From Bacteroidales bacterium (GTDB taxonomy: Bacteria; Bacteroidota; Bacteroidia; Bacteroidales; GCA-2711565): a stretch of DNA of 36,724 nucleotides. The position numbers and the translations under genes were made by a program. This document shows positions 1 to 7,648 of the stretch, piece after piece. Position 1 is the stretch's first letter. Every line of letters begins with the position of its first letter. The stretch lies in NCBI GenBank assembly GCA_028280405.1, contig JANQLW010000009.1:1-36724 (forward strand), read 5' to 3'. The notes under the pieces are model-generated. The model saw nothing but the letters and a program-made list of their open reading frames with translations, did not search any database and was not told where the DNA came from.

Positions 1-116
1 TTACCGGACGACAATAAACTTGTTTATAGAGCCTCTTAGACAGGCAATACATAAAATATCCCAAATAAAAAAATCCCTTAACTTTACGGCTATGGGATGG
101 CGTCCCTGGAGTGCAT
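1..116. repeat. Intergenic repeat, copy 1 (shortened)
   Basis: This stretch is nearly identical to 12911-13089 and in the same orientation. The match begins at the first base of the window, so the copy may extend further left. It lacks about 63 bp present in copy 2. The missing part is the loop and one arm of an inverted repeat (GGACGCCATCC / GGATGGCGTCC), so this copy reads straight from the conserved left part into the right arm. It abuts the remnant of a VCBS gene at 117-231. I see no coding capacity in it. Confidence 0.85.
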
Positions 117-231
117 AGAAATAAATACCGCCGTCTTTATCACCCCCTATGATATTCCAAAGACCTTCCCCGTCCCAGTCTACAAAGGCATCTGTATAAT
201 GCTTTTTAACGATATGAATGATAGAATTAAT
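117..231 (-). pseudogene. Remnant of a second VCBS/FG-GAP gene
   Basis: Read on the minus strand, this segment encodes about 34 residues (including KKHYTDAFVDWDGEGLW and IIGGDKDGGIYFY) that match the internal part of the protein encoded at 4514-5725 almost residue for residue. Two calcium-loop acidic residues are changed (DGDGLWD to DGEGLWN). The similarity stops abruptly where the intergenic repeat begins at 116, and on the other side just before the stop codon of the neighbouring lipoprotein gene. There is no start, signal peptide or C-terminus. I read it as the leftover of a duplicated VCBS gene lost by rearrangement at the repeat. Confidence 0.8.
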
Positions 232-242
232 AGATATTTACA

Positions 243-1847
243 CTATTCATTCATCGAGATACATTTTACCATTCCTTTTTCAGGCGAAGCCAGGAATAAA
301 TTATCCTTGCTATCCACGATCATAGGAATATAAGAACATCCTTTAACTAATTCTTCAATACCAAAAATTTGTTTAGCTCCATCTTTACTATATATCTTAA
401 CCCTGGTTGGGCTTTTCTCTACCGTTACGATTGCACCATTTGATAAGTAAGCAACGCTTACAGGATTACAACACCCATGAAATTGATCCATGGCTTTTCC
501 TCTTTGTCCGAAAGCTACAATTTGTTTACCGCTAAAATCATAAGACTGTACCCTGAATGCTCCTAAATTAGCAACTAATACCTCATTTTTATCATTAATA
601 CTAAAATCCAATATTCCACAACATGGACGTAAACCTTTAATCGTGGATCTAAGCTCTCCGTTAGCTTTATTTAAGATGACAATCTTAGCCTGTCTTGCAT
701 CAGCCACAATTAAATCGTCACCTTTAACTCTGGCTCCGGTTGCGAAAATAGCATCTCTAAACTTATATGTAGTTATTAATTCTCCTTTTGAAGAATATAC
801 GGCACATATTGCTCCTATAAGTTTATTGTATTCAATTTCTTTACCCCTGAATTTCCTTTTGGAAACTTCAGTAATCCCGGCCAAAACATAAATTTTATCA
901 TCTTCACCTACTGCCAATACGCTTGGATCTCCTTCCAGATCAGTTTTAAAACTCTTAATAAATTCCCCTTTAGGTGTCAAAATCTGTACGGTGCCATCTT
1001 TTTTCAAAGCACAGATATTATCATTTTTAAATACCCCCAGATAGACAACATCTTTATAATTTTTGCCATTAAATTTTTTGTCTAAGGTATAGCTTACATT
1101 TTCAGCTTTGATCATGTTTTCAATACTGATATCTGTTGTATTCAATTTATCAATTTTAGCTCGAAGGTCTTTAACGATCTTCGTATCATTGAATTTAGGA
1201 TCCAACCTATTTAATAAGTCTTCAATGACTTTGGCCTCTTTACCCAAAGCTTGTTGTTTTGTAAGTAAAACTGAATAAAATTTATCCGGATTATTTTTAA
1301 TAAACTCGTTAAAAGCAGCAGTATATTCAGCGTTTAGTTTATTCGACAGATCATAATACTTAATTTTGAGATCCTGCTTGGTATCACCGGAAGCAGCATC
1401 TATTTTCTTTCGAATTTCATCTATTTTATACTTTTCATTAAACTCTTTTCGCAATTTATCTGTTTTCGTTCTAAGCATATCATAATCGCTTTGAACTTCT
1501 CCTCCTTTTACTACAGTTGCTTTTATATCATTTATATTTCCCTTAAGCGTCATACTGGGGTTTTCAAAGTAAACCGCTGTAAGAAACTCTTTGTTCCCAT
1601 CTGTATAGAAAAGGTTAGCATTGACAGCTTCCGGAAAATCTCCGGTATAAACAAATTTGCCATCTTTCATTATGGCGGTATCCTCATGGATAAGGTTATC
1701 CTTAATCATCATGATTTCTACGATTCCATCTTTAGCACCTTCAATGGTGCCTGTTAAAGTAAAGGGTGAATTTGGTGTCTTATTACAGGCTGCAAATACC
1801 GTGATGACCATCACAAGTAAAGCCAATCGTTTTTGTAGTGTTTTCAT
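243..1847 (-). CDS. Lipoprotein: DUF4369-like N-terminus plus beta-propeller
   Basis: This is a probable outer-membrane or periplasmic lipoprotein of about 534 residues. The chosen start gives a clean lipoprotein signal (MKTLQKRLALLVMV, then the lipobox VFAAC); a slightly longer start at 1868 is possible. The next roughly 100 residues (FTLTGTIEGAKDGIVEI...) resemble the DUF4369 domain found at the N-terminus of Bacteroidota TlpA-like thioredoxins, but no thioredoxin CxxC follows. A lysine-rich, probably helical linker comes next. The C-terminal half has NHL/6-bladed-propeller-like blades, each ending in patterns such as TPKGEFIKSF, SSKGELITTY and DFSGKQIVAFGQRG. A Cys-Cys pair occurs twice (RPCCGI, HGCCNP). 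The gene lies 43 bp downstream of the S9 peptidase gene, probably in one transcript. A binding or sensing role for peptides is inference only. Confidence 0.8.
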   Translation of the reverse strand: MKTLQKRLALLVMVITVFAACNKTPNSPFTLTGTIEGAKDGIVEIMMIKDNLIHEDTAIMKDGKFVYTGDFPEAVNANLFYTDGNKEFLTAVYFENPSMTLKGNINDIKATVVKGGEVQSDYDMLRTKTDKLRKEFNEKYKIDEIRKKIDAASGDTKQDLKIKYYDLSNKLNAEYTAAFNEFIKNNPDKFYSVLLTKQQALGKEAKVIEDLLNRLDPKFNDTKIVKDLRAKIDKLNTTDISIENMIKAENVSYTLDKKFNGKNYKDVVYLGVFKNDNICALKKDGTVQILTPKGEFIKSFKTDLEGDPSVLAVGEDDKIYVLAGITEVSKRKFRGKEIEYNKLIGAICAVYSSKGELITTYKFRDAIFATGARVKGDDLIVADARQAKIVILNKANGELRSTIKGLRPCCGILDFSINDKNEVLVANLGAFRVQSYDFSGKQIVAFGQRGKAMDQFHGCCNPVSVAYLSNGAIVTVEKSPTRVKIYSKDGAKQIFGIEELVKGCSYIPMIVDSKDNLFLASPEKGMVKCISMNE

Positions 1848-1890
1848 TTGTATTATTTTATCTTTCATATAATAAATTAACTTTAGCTTA

Positions 1891-4398
1891 TTACTGATTC
1901 GGTGCACAATCATTTTCCTTTAGCCATTTAAATATTTGTTTCCACATATGTTTAATATTGGCCGGGCTTTGGATCACATGGCCTTCCCCCCAATAGCGGA
2001 TAAAACGGGTACGTTTGCCCTGTCTGTACAAAGCATTAAAAAATTCTTCTCCCTGCTGAATGTGAACATAATCCAAATCCCCCTGGATGATCAATACCGG
2101 GGTTTCAACTCTATCAGCATAGAAAAACGGACTGTTTTTAATGTAAGCTTGTGGGTTTTTCCATGGGATTGCTGCTAAACCATGCCCCCCGGTTTCAGAA
2201 TATGACATCGGAAAATAATCCTCTTGAGCATAATCCAGATATCGGGCACGCGTATCAAGTTGTCCCCAATAGCTAACCATATTAGACATGCCGGCCAAAG
2301 AAATGGCAGTTTTGAATTTATTGGTTTGTGTAATAAAACTATAGGTGGTATAACCACCTCCGCTTTGTCCCATTACCACAAGTTTTTCAGGGTCGGCTAT
2401 CCCCATTTCAATTATTTTATTGATTGCCGGGATCACCCCGTTTTGCATTCTTAAATAATCGGCCATATTACCGGGCATACTTGGAAATAAGACCGCATAA
2501 CCTTTGCTTGCAAATAACTGTAAATTTAAAGAGCTATTAAAGTTTAGCTTTGATAAGGTGGGCTCTCTATTACTATATACTGAGCCCTGGTATACCCAGC
2601 TTACCAGCGGATAGGTCTTACCCTTTTCGTAATTTGTTGGTAATATTAACCAGGCTTTTAAAGTATCCCCTTCCAGGCTGGTATATTTGATCTTTTTAGT
2701 TTCTCCTTTAGCAATCTTACTTAAAAAATCATTGATCTTCACCAAAGGTTTTCCAATGGACTTGCTACCTGCTGCTTGCAGCCATAGAGAGCTTCCGTTT
2801 CTATCTTCCATGGTAAAGGCCCCATAACCGCTTTCTGAGGAAAAAGTCACTAATTTGGCACTTTCATCAGGTTTTAATATGGATTCCCATTTTGCTGAAG
2901 GCAGGTTCATGGTATACAATTCTTCTTTCCCATTTTTATTTACATTAATGGTTGCAAAGCTTGCATCTTCATTTCTAAAACTTAAGGCGTTTATACGGCC
3001 ATCAAAGGTATCCGTAAGATTTTCAACTTTACCATTACCTAATGAGATCTTCCAAATATTTCCCTTACTCAGGCCTATCACTGATTTTTTATCGGCCCAT
3101 GTATAGAGGTCCCTGGGGGGAGAGTCCAATTTTTTAGTCAGGTTTTTCCATTTTCCATTTTTACTTTGAATCCACCAATGAACTTTTGGTTCAGCATTTT
3201 GAGATGCATCCTTATTTTTGGCGTAAACCATCAAACGATTGTCCGGGGACCATTTGAATTTCAGTTTGGTATGAGACATCTTCTTTGGCATTTTTACAGG
3301 AGATAAGTGATCAGGCAAAGAAATCTTTTTCAGCTGGTCTTTATCTATGGAATAAACAAAAATATCCATAGGCCCGCCTTTAAGGTTTTTTGTTTTCTTT
3401 CTGGTAACGGGCCCTGTTGCTGTTATATCACTATTCACATCTGTGGAACCCTGAAAAGCAAATTGATTTCCATCATCAGCCCATTGGATCGATTTTCTAA
3501 CTACTGTTTTTACTTTTGAAAGGGTCTTTGAAACCAATTCTTTATTTCTGTTAAATAAGCGTATTTGAAATTTTATATTATAGGGTCGTTGCAAAAGTCT
3601 GTCTGCTGAAAGAGGGGGAATCGTGCTTGCATTAAATGCGGCAATCAATTGTTTATCCGAAGAAATGGATATTCCCTGGAAACCTCCTTTCCCCAATACA
3701 TGAGAAGCCCCTGTTTTTACATTATAAACAATTAGTTTTTTCTGGGGCCGTAATGAAAGATCTTCTGCAAATCCACTTTCTAAAATACTGGAAGTTTCTT
3801 CTTTACCCTGTGTGACTATTGACAGGGACTCGCCTGATTTTTTTGGTGTTAACTTTAGAACGTTCCTCATTATATCTTTTTGGCCTTCAGGTAAGGTATA
3901 AAAAATAAACTCATCCCGGGAAAGCCAATTTAACACGCTGTTACTATTAACGTTTTGATTTATCATTTTTAAGTGTTTGCTTTGCTTTTCCCATATCCAA
4001 AGACTTGCATTATCAGTATTTCTTGTGGATAGCATGGTTAGGTAATCCCCATTGGGAGACCATACAGGATTCCAAAAGCCGGTACTATCTGAAAACCCAC
4101 GGGTAATATTAACCGGTTTGAGCTTATTGGTCGAAACAACCCATATATCCGAACAATTTTTACCAAATAAATAAGGTTCATTATGTGCTTTGGCAAATGA
4201 TTGTGGCCGTTGTATTGTATATGCCAGATATTTTCCATTTGGAGAAAAATTAAAGGATGAGCCGAGTTTTTCTATTTGGAAAATCGTTTCAATGGTAAAG
4301 GGATTTTCCTGCTGTGCTTGTAAAGGCTTAATGAATGTAATGGATGTAATGAATAATAACATTATTAAAAGCCTTATGTGTGATTTGAATTTTATCAT
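1891..4398 (-). CDS. Prolyl oligopeptidase family S9 serine peptidase
   Basis: An exported serine peptidase of 835 residues. Residues 1-29 form a signal peptide ending LQAQ. About residues 30-590 show the irregular WD40-like blades of an S9 beta-propeller (FNFSPNGKYLAYT, WSPNGDYLTMLS, WSPDNRLMVYAK). The C-terminal 240 residues are the alpha/beta-hydrolase domain. The nucleophile elbow GQSGGG places the catalytic Ser near 679, GDLDYVH the Asp near 776, and GEGHVI the His near 807. The length and the WD40-like propeller fit the acylaminoacyl-peptidase/DPP-like branch. It is the second-to-last gene of the SusCD locus, so it probably trims peptides taken up or captured by that system. A 19-bp perfect palindrome lies 21 bp upstream of its ATG, so it may have its own control. 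Confidence 0.93.
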   Translation of the reverse strand: MIKFKSHIRLLIMLLFITSITFIKPLQAQQENPFTIETIFQIEKLGSSFNFSPNGKYLAYTIQRPQSFAKAHNEPYLFGKNCSDIWVVSTNKLKPVNITRGFSDSTGFWNPVWSPNGDYLTMLSTRNTDNASLWIWEKQSKHLKMINQNVNSNSVLNWLSRDEFIFYTLPEGQKDIMRNVLKLTPKKSGESLSIVTQGKEETSSILESGFAEDLSLRPQKKLIVYNVKTGASHVLGKGGFQGISISSDKQLIAAFNASTIPPLSADRLLQRPYNIKFQIRLFNRNKELVSKTLSKVKTVVRKSIQWADDGNQFAFQGSTDVNSDITATGPVTRKKTKNLKGGPMDIFVYSIDKDQLKKISLPDHLSPVKMPKKMSHTKLKFKWSPDNRLMVYAKNKDASQNAEPKVHWWIQSKNGKWKNLTKKLDSPPRDLYTWADKKSVIGLSKGNIWKISLGNGKVENLTDTFDGRINALSFRNEDASFATINVNKNGKEELYTMNLPSAKWESILKPDESAKLVTFSSESGYGAFTMEDRNGSSLWLQAAGSKSIGKPLVKINDFLSKIAKGETKKIKYTSLEGDTLKAWLILPTNYEKGKTYPLVSWVYQGSVYSNREPTLSKLNFNSSLNLQLFASKGYAVLFPSMPGNMADYLRMQNGVIPAINKIIEMGIADPEKLVVMGQSGGGYTTYSFITQTNKFKTAISLAGMSNMVSYWGQLDTRARYLDYAQEDYFPMSYSETGGHGLAAIPWKNPQAYIKNSPFFYADRVETPVLIIQGDLDYVHIQQGEEFFNALYRQGKRTRFIRYWGEGHVIQSPANIKHMWKQIFKWLKENDCAPNQ

Positions 4399-4419
4399 TT
4401 TTTATATCATTGTTAATTA

Positions 4420-4438
4420 TAAATACAGTCTGTATTTA
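4420..4438. promoter_or_regulatory. 19-bp perfect palindrome, candidate operator
   Basis: TAAATACAGTCTGTATTTA is a perfect inverted repeat of 9-bp arms around a single T. It lies 21 bp upstream of the S9 peptidase start codon and downstream of the VCBS gene. Size and position fit a site for a dimeric regulator. No T-run follows, so it is not an obvious terminator. No binding protein can be named from the sequence. Confidence 0.45.
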
Positions 4439-4513
4439 GTATTTTGTAAGAGTACTAAAAGGAGTCTTTATGAATATTTTATTTTCTAAACTCTATGGCC
4501 TGGAATCAATCTC

Positions 4514-5725
4514 CTATTTTTGTAGGCTTACAAAAACAAAACCATGACATTTATATTGAGCTCTTATTTTACTCAATCCATCTCCTATTTCTCTGGAGGT
4601 ATCATATATTTTCTTGAGGACACTATCTTTCTTACTATCTTTCATCATTTCCTCCATATATTTTTCACCGAATTTTTTCTTATACTTATCTATGAATTTC
4701 ATTATTTTGGAATTATTCACTTCTTGTATCTCTAATAATCTCTTACGTTCCTTATTAAGTTGTTCATTCGTAAATTCTGTATCGGCATTGGTTATAAAAT
4801 TCTTATTCCCTATAATCAAATCAAGCTTACCATCATGATTATAATCCGCTACAGCTACCTGGCTTAAACTACTATATCCTCCATATTCCTTATTTGCAAA
4901 TTCTTCAGGGGAAAGTAAGCATACCGCTTTACCAAAGGCAGGTTTTCTTTTCTTGCCTATATTTTTATAGAAATAAACACCACCGTCTTTATCACCGCCA
5001 ATGATATCCCAAAGGCCGTCCCCATCCCAGTCTACAAAGGCATCTGCATAATGCTTTTTAAGGATATGAATGTTTTCAGTTGCAAAAACGGGTTTCTTTT
5101 TGCTTCCTTCATTTATCCGTAACCAGGCACCATTGATCCCGCTAATAATCAGGTCCAAATCCCCATCACTGTCCCAATCATGCGCTTTTGCAAAATCTCC
5201 TTTATCTCCGCTTTTTCTACGGTCACCGATATAAGCTTTCTTATTAAAATCATAATACATTCCAAGATGAATATCTGTACCTGATTTATCCTTAAGTATC
5301 ACAGGTTTTTTAAAGCTTCCATCTTTTTGCCCCCAAAGCACATAAGTAAAACCGGCATAACCTTCTCCAAGCAGATCAATATTTCCATCTGCATTCAGGT
5401 CCACAAACTGTGGAGCAACTGCTGTACATCACCAGTTTTCAATTTGAGCTTTTTCTCCTTCGGCTATAATAAATTCAAAACCATTGTATTTGGGATTTGA
5501 TTTCGTTCCGACATTTTTATAAAACCTTAAATTACCGTATTTATCGCTGGTGATCAGATCATCTAGTCCATCATTATCAAGGTCGTAAATTGCAGGGCCA
5601 ACATATGGACGATTATATTCAATGGGTTTTCCATTGGATTCGATAAGGATCAATTCTCCAAGTGTTTGTGCAAACATAGCCGAACCAACTATGATCATTG
5701 CTAAAATTAAAATGATTTTTTTCAT
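4514..5725 (-). CDS. Secreted VCBS/FG-GAP repeat protein with one in-frame UGA
   Basis: One continuous frame of 404 codons, broken only by UGA at 5429-5431. Residues 1-19 are a signal peptide (MKKIILILAMIIVGSAMFAQ). Five FG-GAP/VCBS-type calcium loops follow: DLDNDGLDD before the UGA, then DLNADGNID, DWDSDGDLD, DWDGDGLWD and DYNHDGKLD. Aromatic blade ends such as LRFYKNVG and VYFYKNIG indicate a propeller. The last 80 residues are lysine-rich and probably coiled. Both sides of the UGA are intact and in register (IENW-UGA-CTAVAPQF), so the cause is a single base change, a sequencing error or recoding. If translation stops there, a 98-residue exported fragment results; a GTG at 5404 could in principle restart but would lack a signal peptide. 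It lies between SusD and the S9 peptidase in the same direction. Function is unknown; ligand binding at the surface is a guess. Confidence 0.75.
5400..5431 (-). other. In-frame UGA followed by a SECIS-like hairpin
   Basis: On the minus strand the UGA codon (5431-5429) is followed 15 nt later by a perfect 6-bp stem, TCCACA-GTT-TGTGGA (5414-5400). The apical loop is three bases and starts with G, and that G is the 21st base after the UGA. Bacterial SECIS elements are described as hairpins whose small apical loop lies about 16-37 nt after the UGA, with a G among the first loop bases, so geometry and loop both fit. The next codon is Cys, giving a Sec-Cys pair if recoded. A chance 6-bp hairpin beside a nonsense mutation is the simpler alternative. 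Confidence 0.35.
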
Positions 5726-5801
5726 AATTGTATTGTTTTTATTTTATTTATTTATGGTTTTCGTATTTAATATTGAAGTATAATGTCCATAGAAAGTATG
5801 G

Positions 5802-5945
5802 TTATTTTTTATCTTTCATCATGACCTTTATTACTTTAACCGAGTCTTTCAAGAATTTTTTTTCTGCTTTATCCGCTGATTTTTAGGATAATGCATCCGC
5901 AAAGTTTTGCTTATAGTCAAAATGAGCTTTGGAAAAATAGAATTT
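5802..5945 (-). pseudogene. C-terminal remnant of an unidentified gene
   Basis: The minus strand here encodes one register reading about YFSKAHFDYKQNFADALS, then an in-frame TAA at 5883-5885, then KSADKAEKKFLKDSV through to MMKDKK and a TAA at 5802. The amphipathic, lysine-rich sequence reads like the real end of a protein. It has no start codon, carries an internal stop, and its upstream part is cut off by the MITE-like element that begins at 5953. I cannot identify the parent family. The rest of the gap between the VCBS gene and SusD (5726-5801) shows no other feature. Confidence 0.5.
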
Positions 5946-5952
5946 AAGTTAA

Positions 5953-6104
5953 GAGTGTGTCCAAAAAGGATAGCATTGTTTTTTTTAGTGTTTTTTAGTC
6001 GGGGCGCGAATCAACAACTAGCAGATACTAAATTATCTATCTGCTCAATAGTTTTGCAAACAGATTCGCACCCCGACTTTTGGGAACACTTTTTGGACAG
6101 CCTC
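5953..6104. mobile_element. MITE-like element with IS-type terminal inverted repeats
   Basis: A 152-bp non-coding unit bounded by 16-bp inverted repeats: GAGTGTGTCCAAAAAG on the left and, read inward from the right, GAGGCTGTCCAAAAAG, with two mismatches. Inside is a nested 16-bp inverted repeat (AGTCGGGGCGCGAATC at 5997-6012 against 6063-6078, one mismatch) and a central 8-bp one (AGCAGATA / TATCTGCT). The terminal sequence resembles ends of Bacteroidota insertion sequences. No clear target duplication is visible. It ends 12 bp beyond the SusD stop codon, so its transcript would fold strongly and may reduce read-through into the VCBS gene. Confidence 0.65.
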
Positions 6105-6115
6105 CTTATTATTGT

Positions 6116-7618
6116 TTAATACCCGGGATTTTGAACAACAACATTATTGCTAGCATCTATAGATTCCAAAGGGATTGGAAGAATAAATTTATCAGGATTG
6201 GTAGCACTGGCTTTTATATCCGATACCTGGAAACCGCTTCCAAAACCATCCAGAAAATCATATCTTACCATATCGTACCAGAACTCTCCGGTTTCTCGGT
6301 TTAGTTCAATTAGTTTTTCCATTCTAACAGCTTCTAAGAATTGCTCATAGCTAATTGTAGCGGGATAGGTTTCAAATCCATCCGCACCTGTTGTTGTAGC
6401 TCCGGCCCTGGTTCGGATTGCATTTAATGCTTCTAATACCTCGGGAGTTACACTTGAGTTTGCTCTTGCTGCAGCTTCTGCATATACCAAATATACTTCT
6501 GCCATTCTCATATGATAAATCATTTCATAATTTCCAGTTGTTCTAAAAAAAGTATATTTAGATGAATAATAACTTCCTGTAAATAAAAGATGATCTTTCA
6601 GTGTCTTATTGCTCCTGTCTTCATCATATAAGATAGTTTGCCCGTCAATTGTAATAGAAGAAGTGGTTGCAATTTCATAATACCGTGGAGCAATAATTAC
6701 TGTATGGGATTGATAAGACCCCATTCCAACAGGATCTTTGTTATTCTCTCCTCCTGTACCAAATAATACTTCGCTACTTTCATAAATATTGGGGGAATCT
6801 TTATCATCAAAGATCCCATCATATGTTGCTTCCAAGGCAAAATTAGCGTCCTGGTTGTCAATCAACTCTTTTGCCAGTGTAGCAGCCTCGGCATATTGTC
6901 CCATATACAAGAGTACTTTGGCCTTGAATGCTTTGGCAAAAGTTTGGTTAGTATATAGTTTGGATCTCAATGCAGGGGCATTTACGATCCCTTCACTAAG
7001 ATCTTCAATAATAGCTGCATAGGTTTCGGAAACCGAATTTCTTGGAAGTGCAACTGCATCTTTTGCCGGGGAAGTTCTTAAAGCAATCCCATATTCGGAG
7101 TTTACATCATAAAACTGACCGAATAGTCTTAATAAATAAAAATTACCCATTGCCCTGAGGATTTTACTCTCTGCAATGATTTCATTTTTTCTGTTGGGAT
7201 TATTAAAAACATTCTCATCCAAGGCATTTACGTTCTCAATTAACCAGTTTGATCTGTTAATTAAATCATACATTGTGATGTAAGCACCCTCTTGAAATAG
7301 TGTTCCTGAAACGATGGGGTTATTGGATAACCATCCATTAAATTCGGGATAGGAAGAGAAATAAACAGAATGGGCGGTGGCAAAACCGGCAAAAAATTCC
7401 GGTATTGCAAATAGCATAGGAGATCCAATACTCGTCACTCTGAATGTAGAATATACCCCAACTAAAGCAAGTTCTGAAGACTTTTCATCAACGATTGCCG
7501 TTTCGGCATCCAGGGAATAAAGGGGTTTGTACTCATCAAGATCCTGGGTCAGTTCACAGGCGTTAAATATTATTACTGTACTTAACAGCCAAATATATAT
7601 ATAAATTATTTTTTTCAT
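6116..7618 (-). CDS. SusD/RagB family outer-membrane lipoprotein
   Basis: A 500-residue surface lipoprotein that pairs with a SusC channel to capture substrate. The signal peptide (MKKIIYIYIWLLSTVIIF) ends at the lipobox FNAC. The N-terminal part has the helical TPR-like pattern of the family (AETAIVDEKSSELALVGVYS; a conserved region around AESKILRAMGNFYLLRLFGQFYDV). The C-terminal part has the usual AEVYLVYAEAAAR, LNAIRTRAG and EKLIELNRETGEFWYDMVRYD motifs, and the protein ends with the typical PIPLESIDASNNVVVQNPGY. Length and ends are normal, so it looks intact. It starts 30 bp after the SusC stop codon and is surely co-transcribed with it. The ligand cannot be read from sequence; the downstream peptidase suggests peptides. 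Confidence 0.96.
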   Translation of the reverse strand: MKKIIYIYIWLLSTVIIFNACELTQDLDEYKPLYSLDAETAIVDEKSSELALVGVYSTFRVTSIGSPMLFAIPEFFAGFATAHSVYFSSYPEFNGWLSNNPIVSGTLFQEGAYITMYDLINRSNWLIENVNALDENVFNNPNRKNEIIAESKILRAMGNFYLLRLFGQFYDVNSEYGIALRTSPAKDAVALPRNSVSETYAAIIEDLSEGIVNAPALRSKLYTNQTFAKAFKAKVLLYMGQYAEAATLAKELIDNQDANFALEATYDGIFDDKDSPNIYESSEVLFGTGGENNKDPVGMGSYQSHTVIIAPRYYEIATTSSITIDGQTILYDEDRSNKTLKDHLLFTGSYYSSKYTFFRTTGNYEMIYHMRMAEVYLVYAEAAARANSSVTPEVLEALNAIRTRAGATTTGADGFETYPATISYEQFLEAVRMEKLIELNRETGEFWYDMVRYDFLDGFGSGFQVSDIKASATNPDKFILPIPLESIDASNNVVVQNPGY

Positions 7619-7648
7619 TTCTTTTAAGTTTAAATTTCCTGCAATTAT

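Noticed and set aside
97..333. Plus-strand open frame of 78 residues
   Set aside because: It spans the repeat, the VCBS remnant and the end of the lipoprotein gene; its codons only mirror the minus-strand coding sequence and it has no start signal.
243..1847. TlpA-like thiol-disulfide reductase, because of the DUF4369-like N-terminus
   Set aside because: No thioredoxin fold or CxxC motif follows; the C-terminal half is a beta-propeller.
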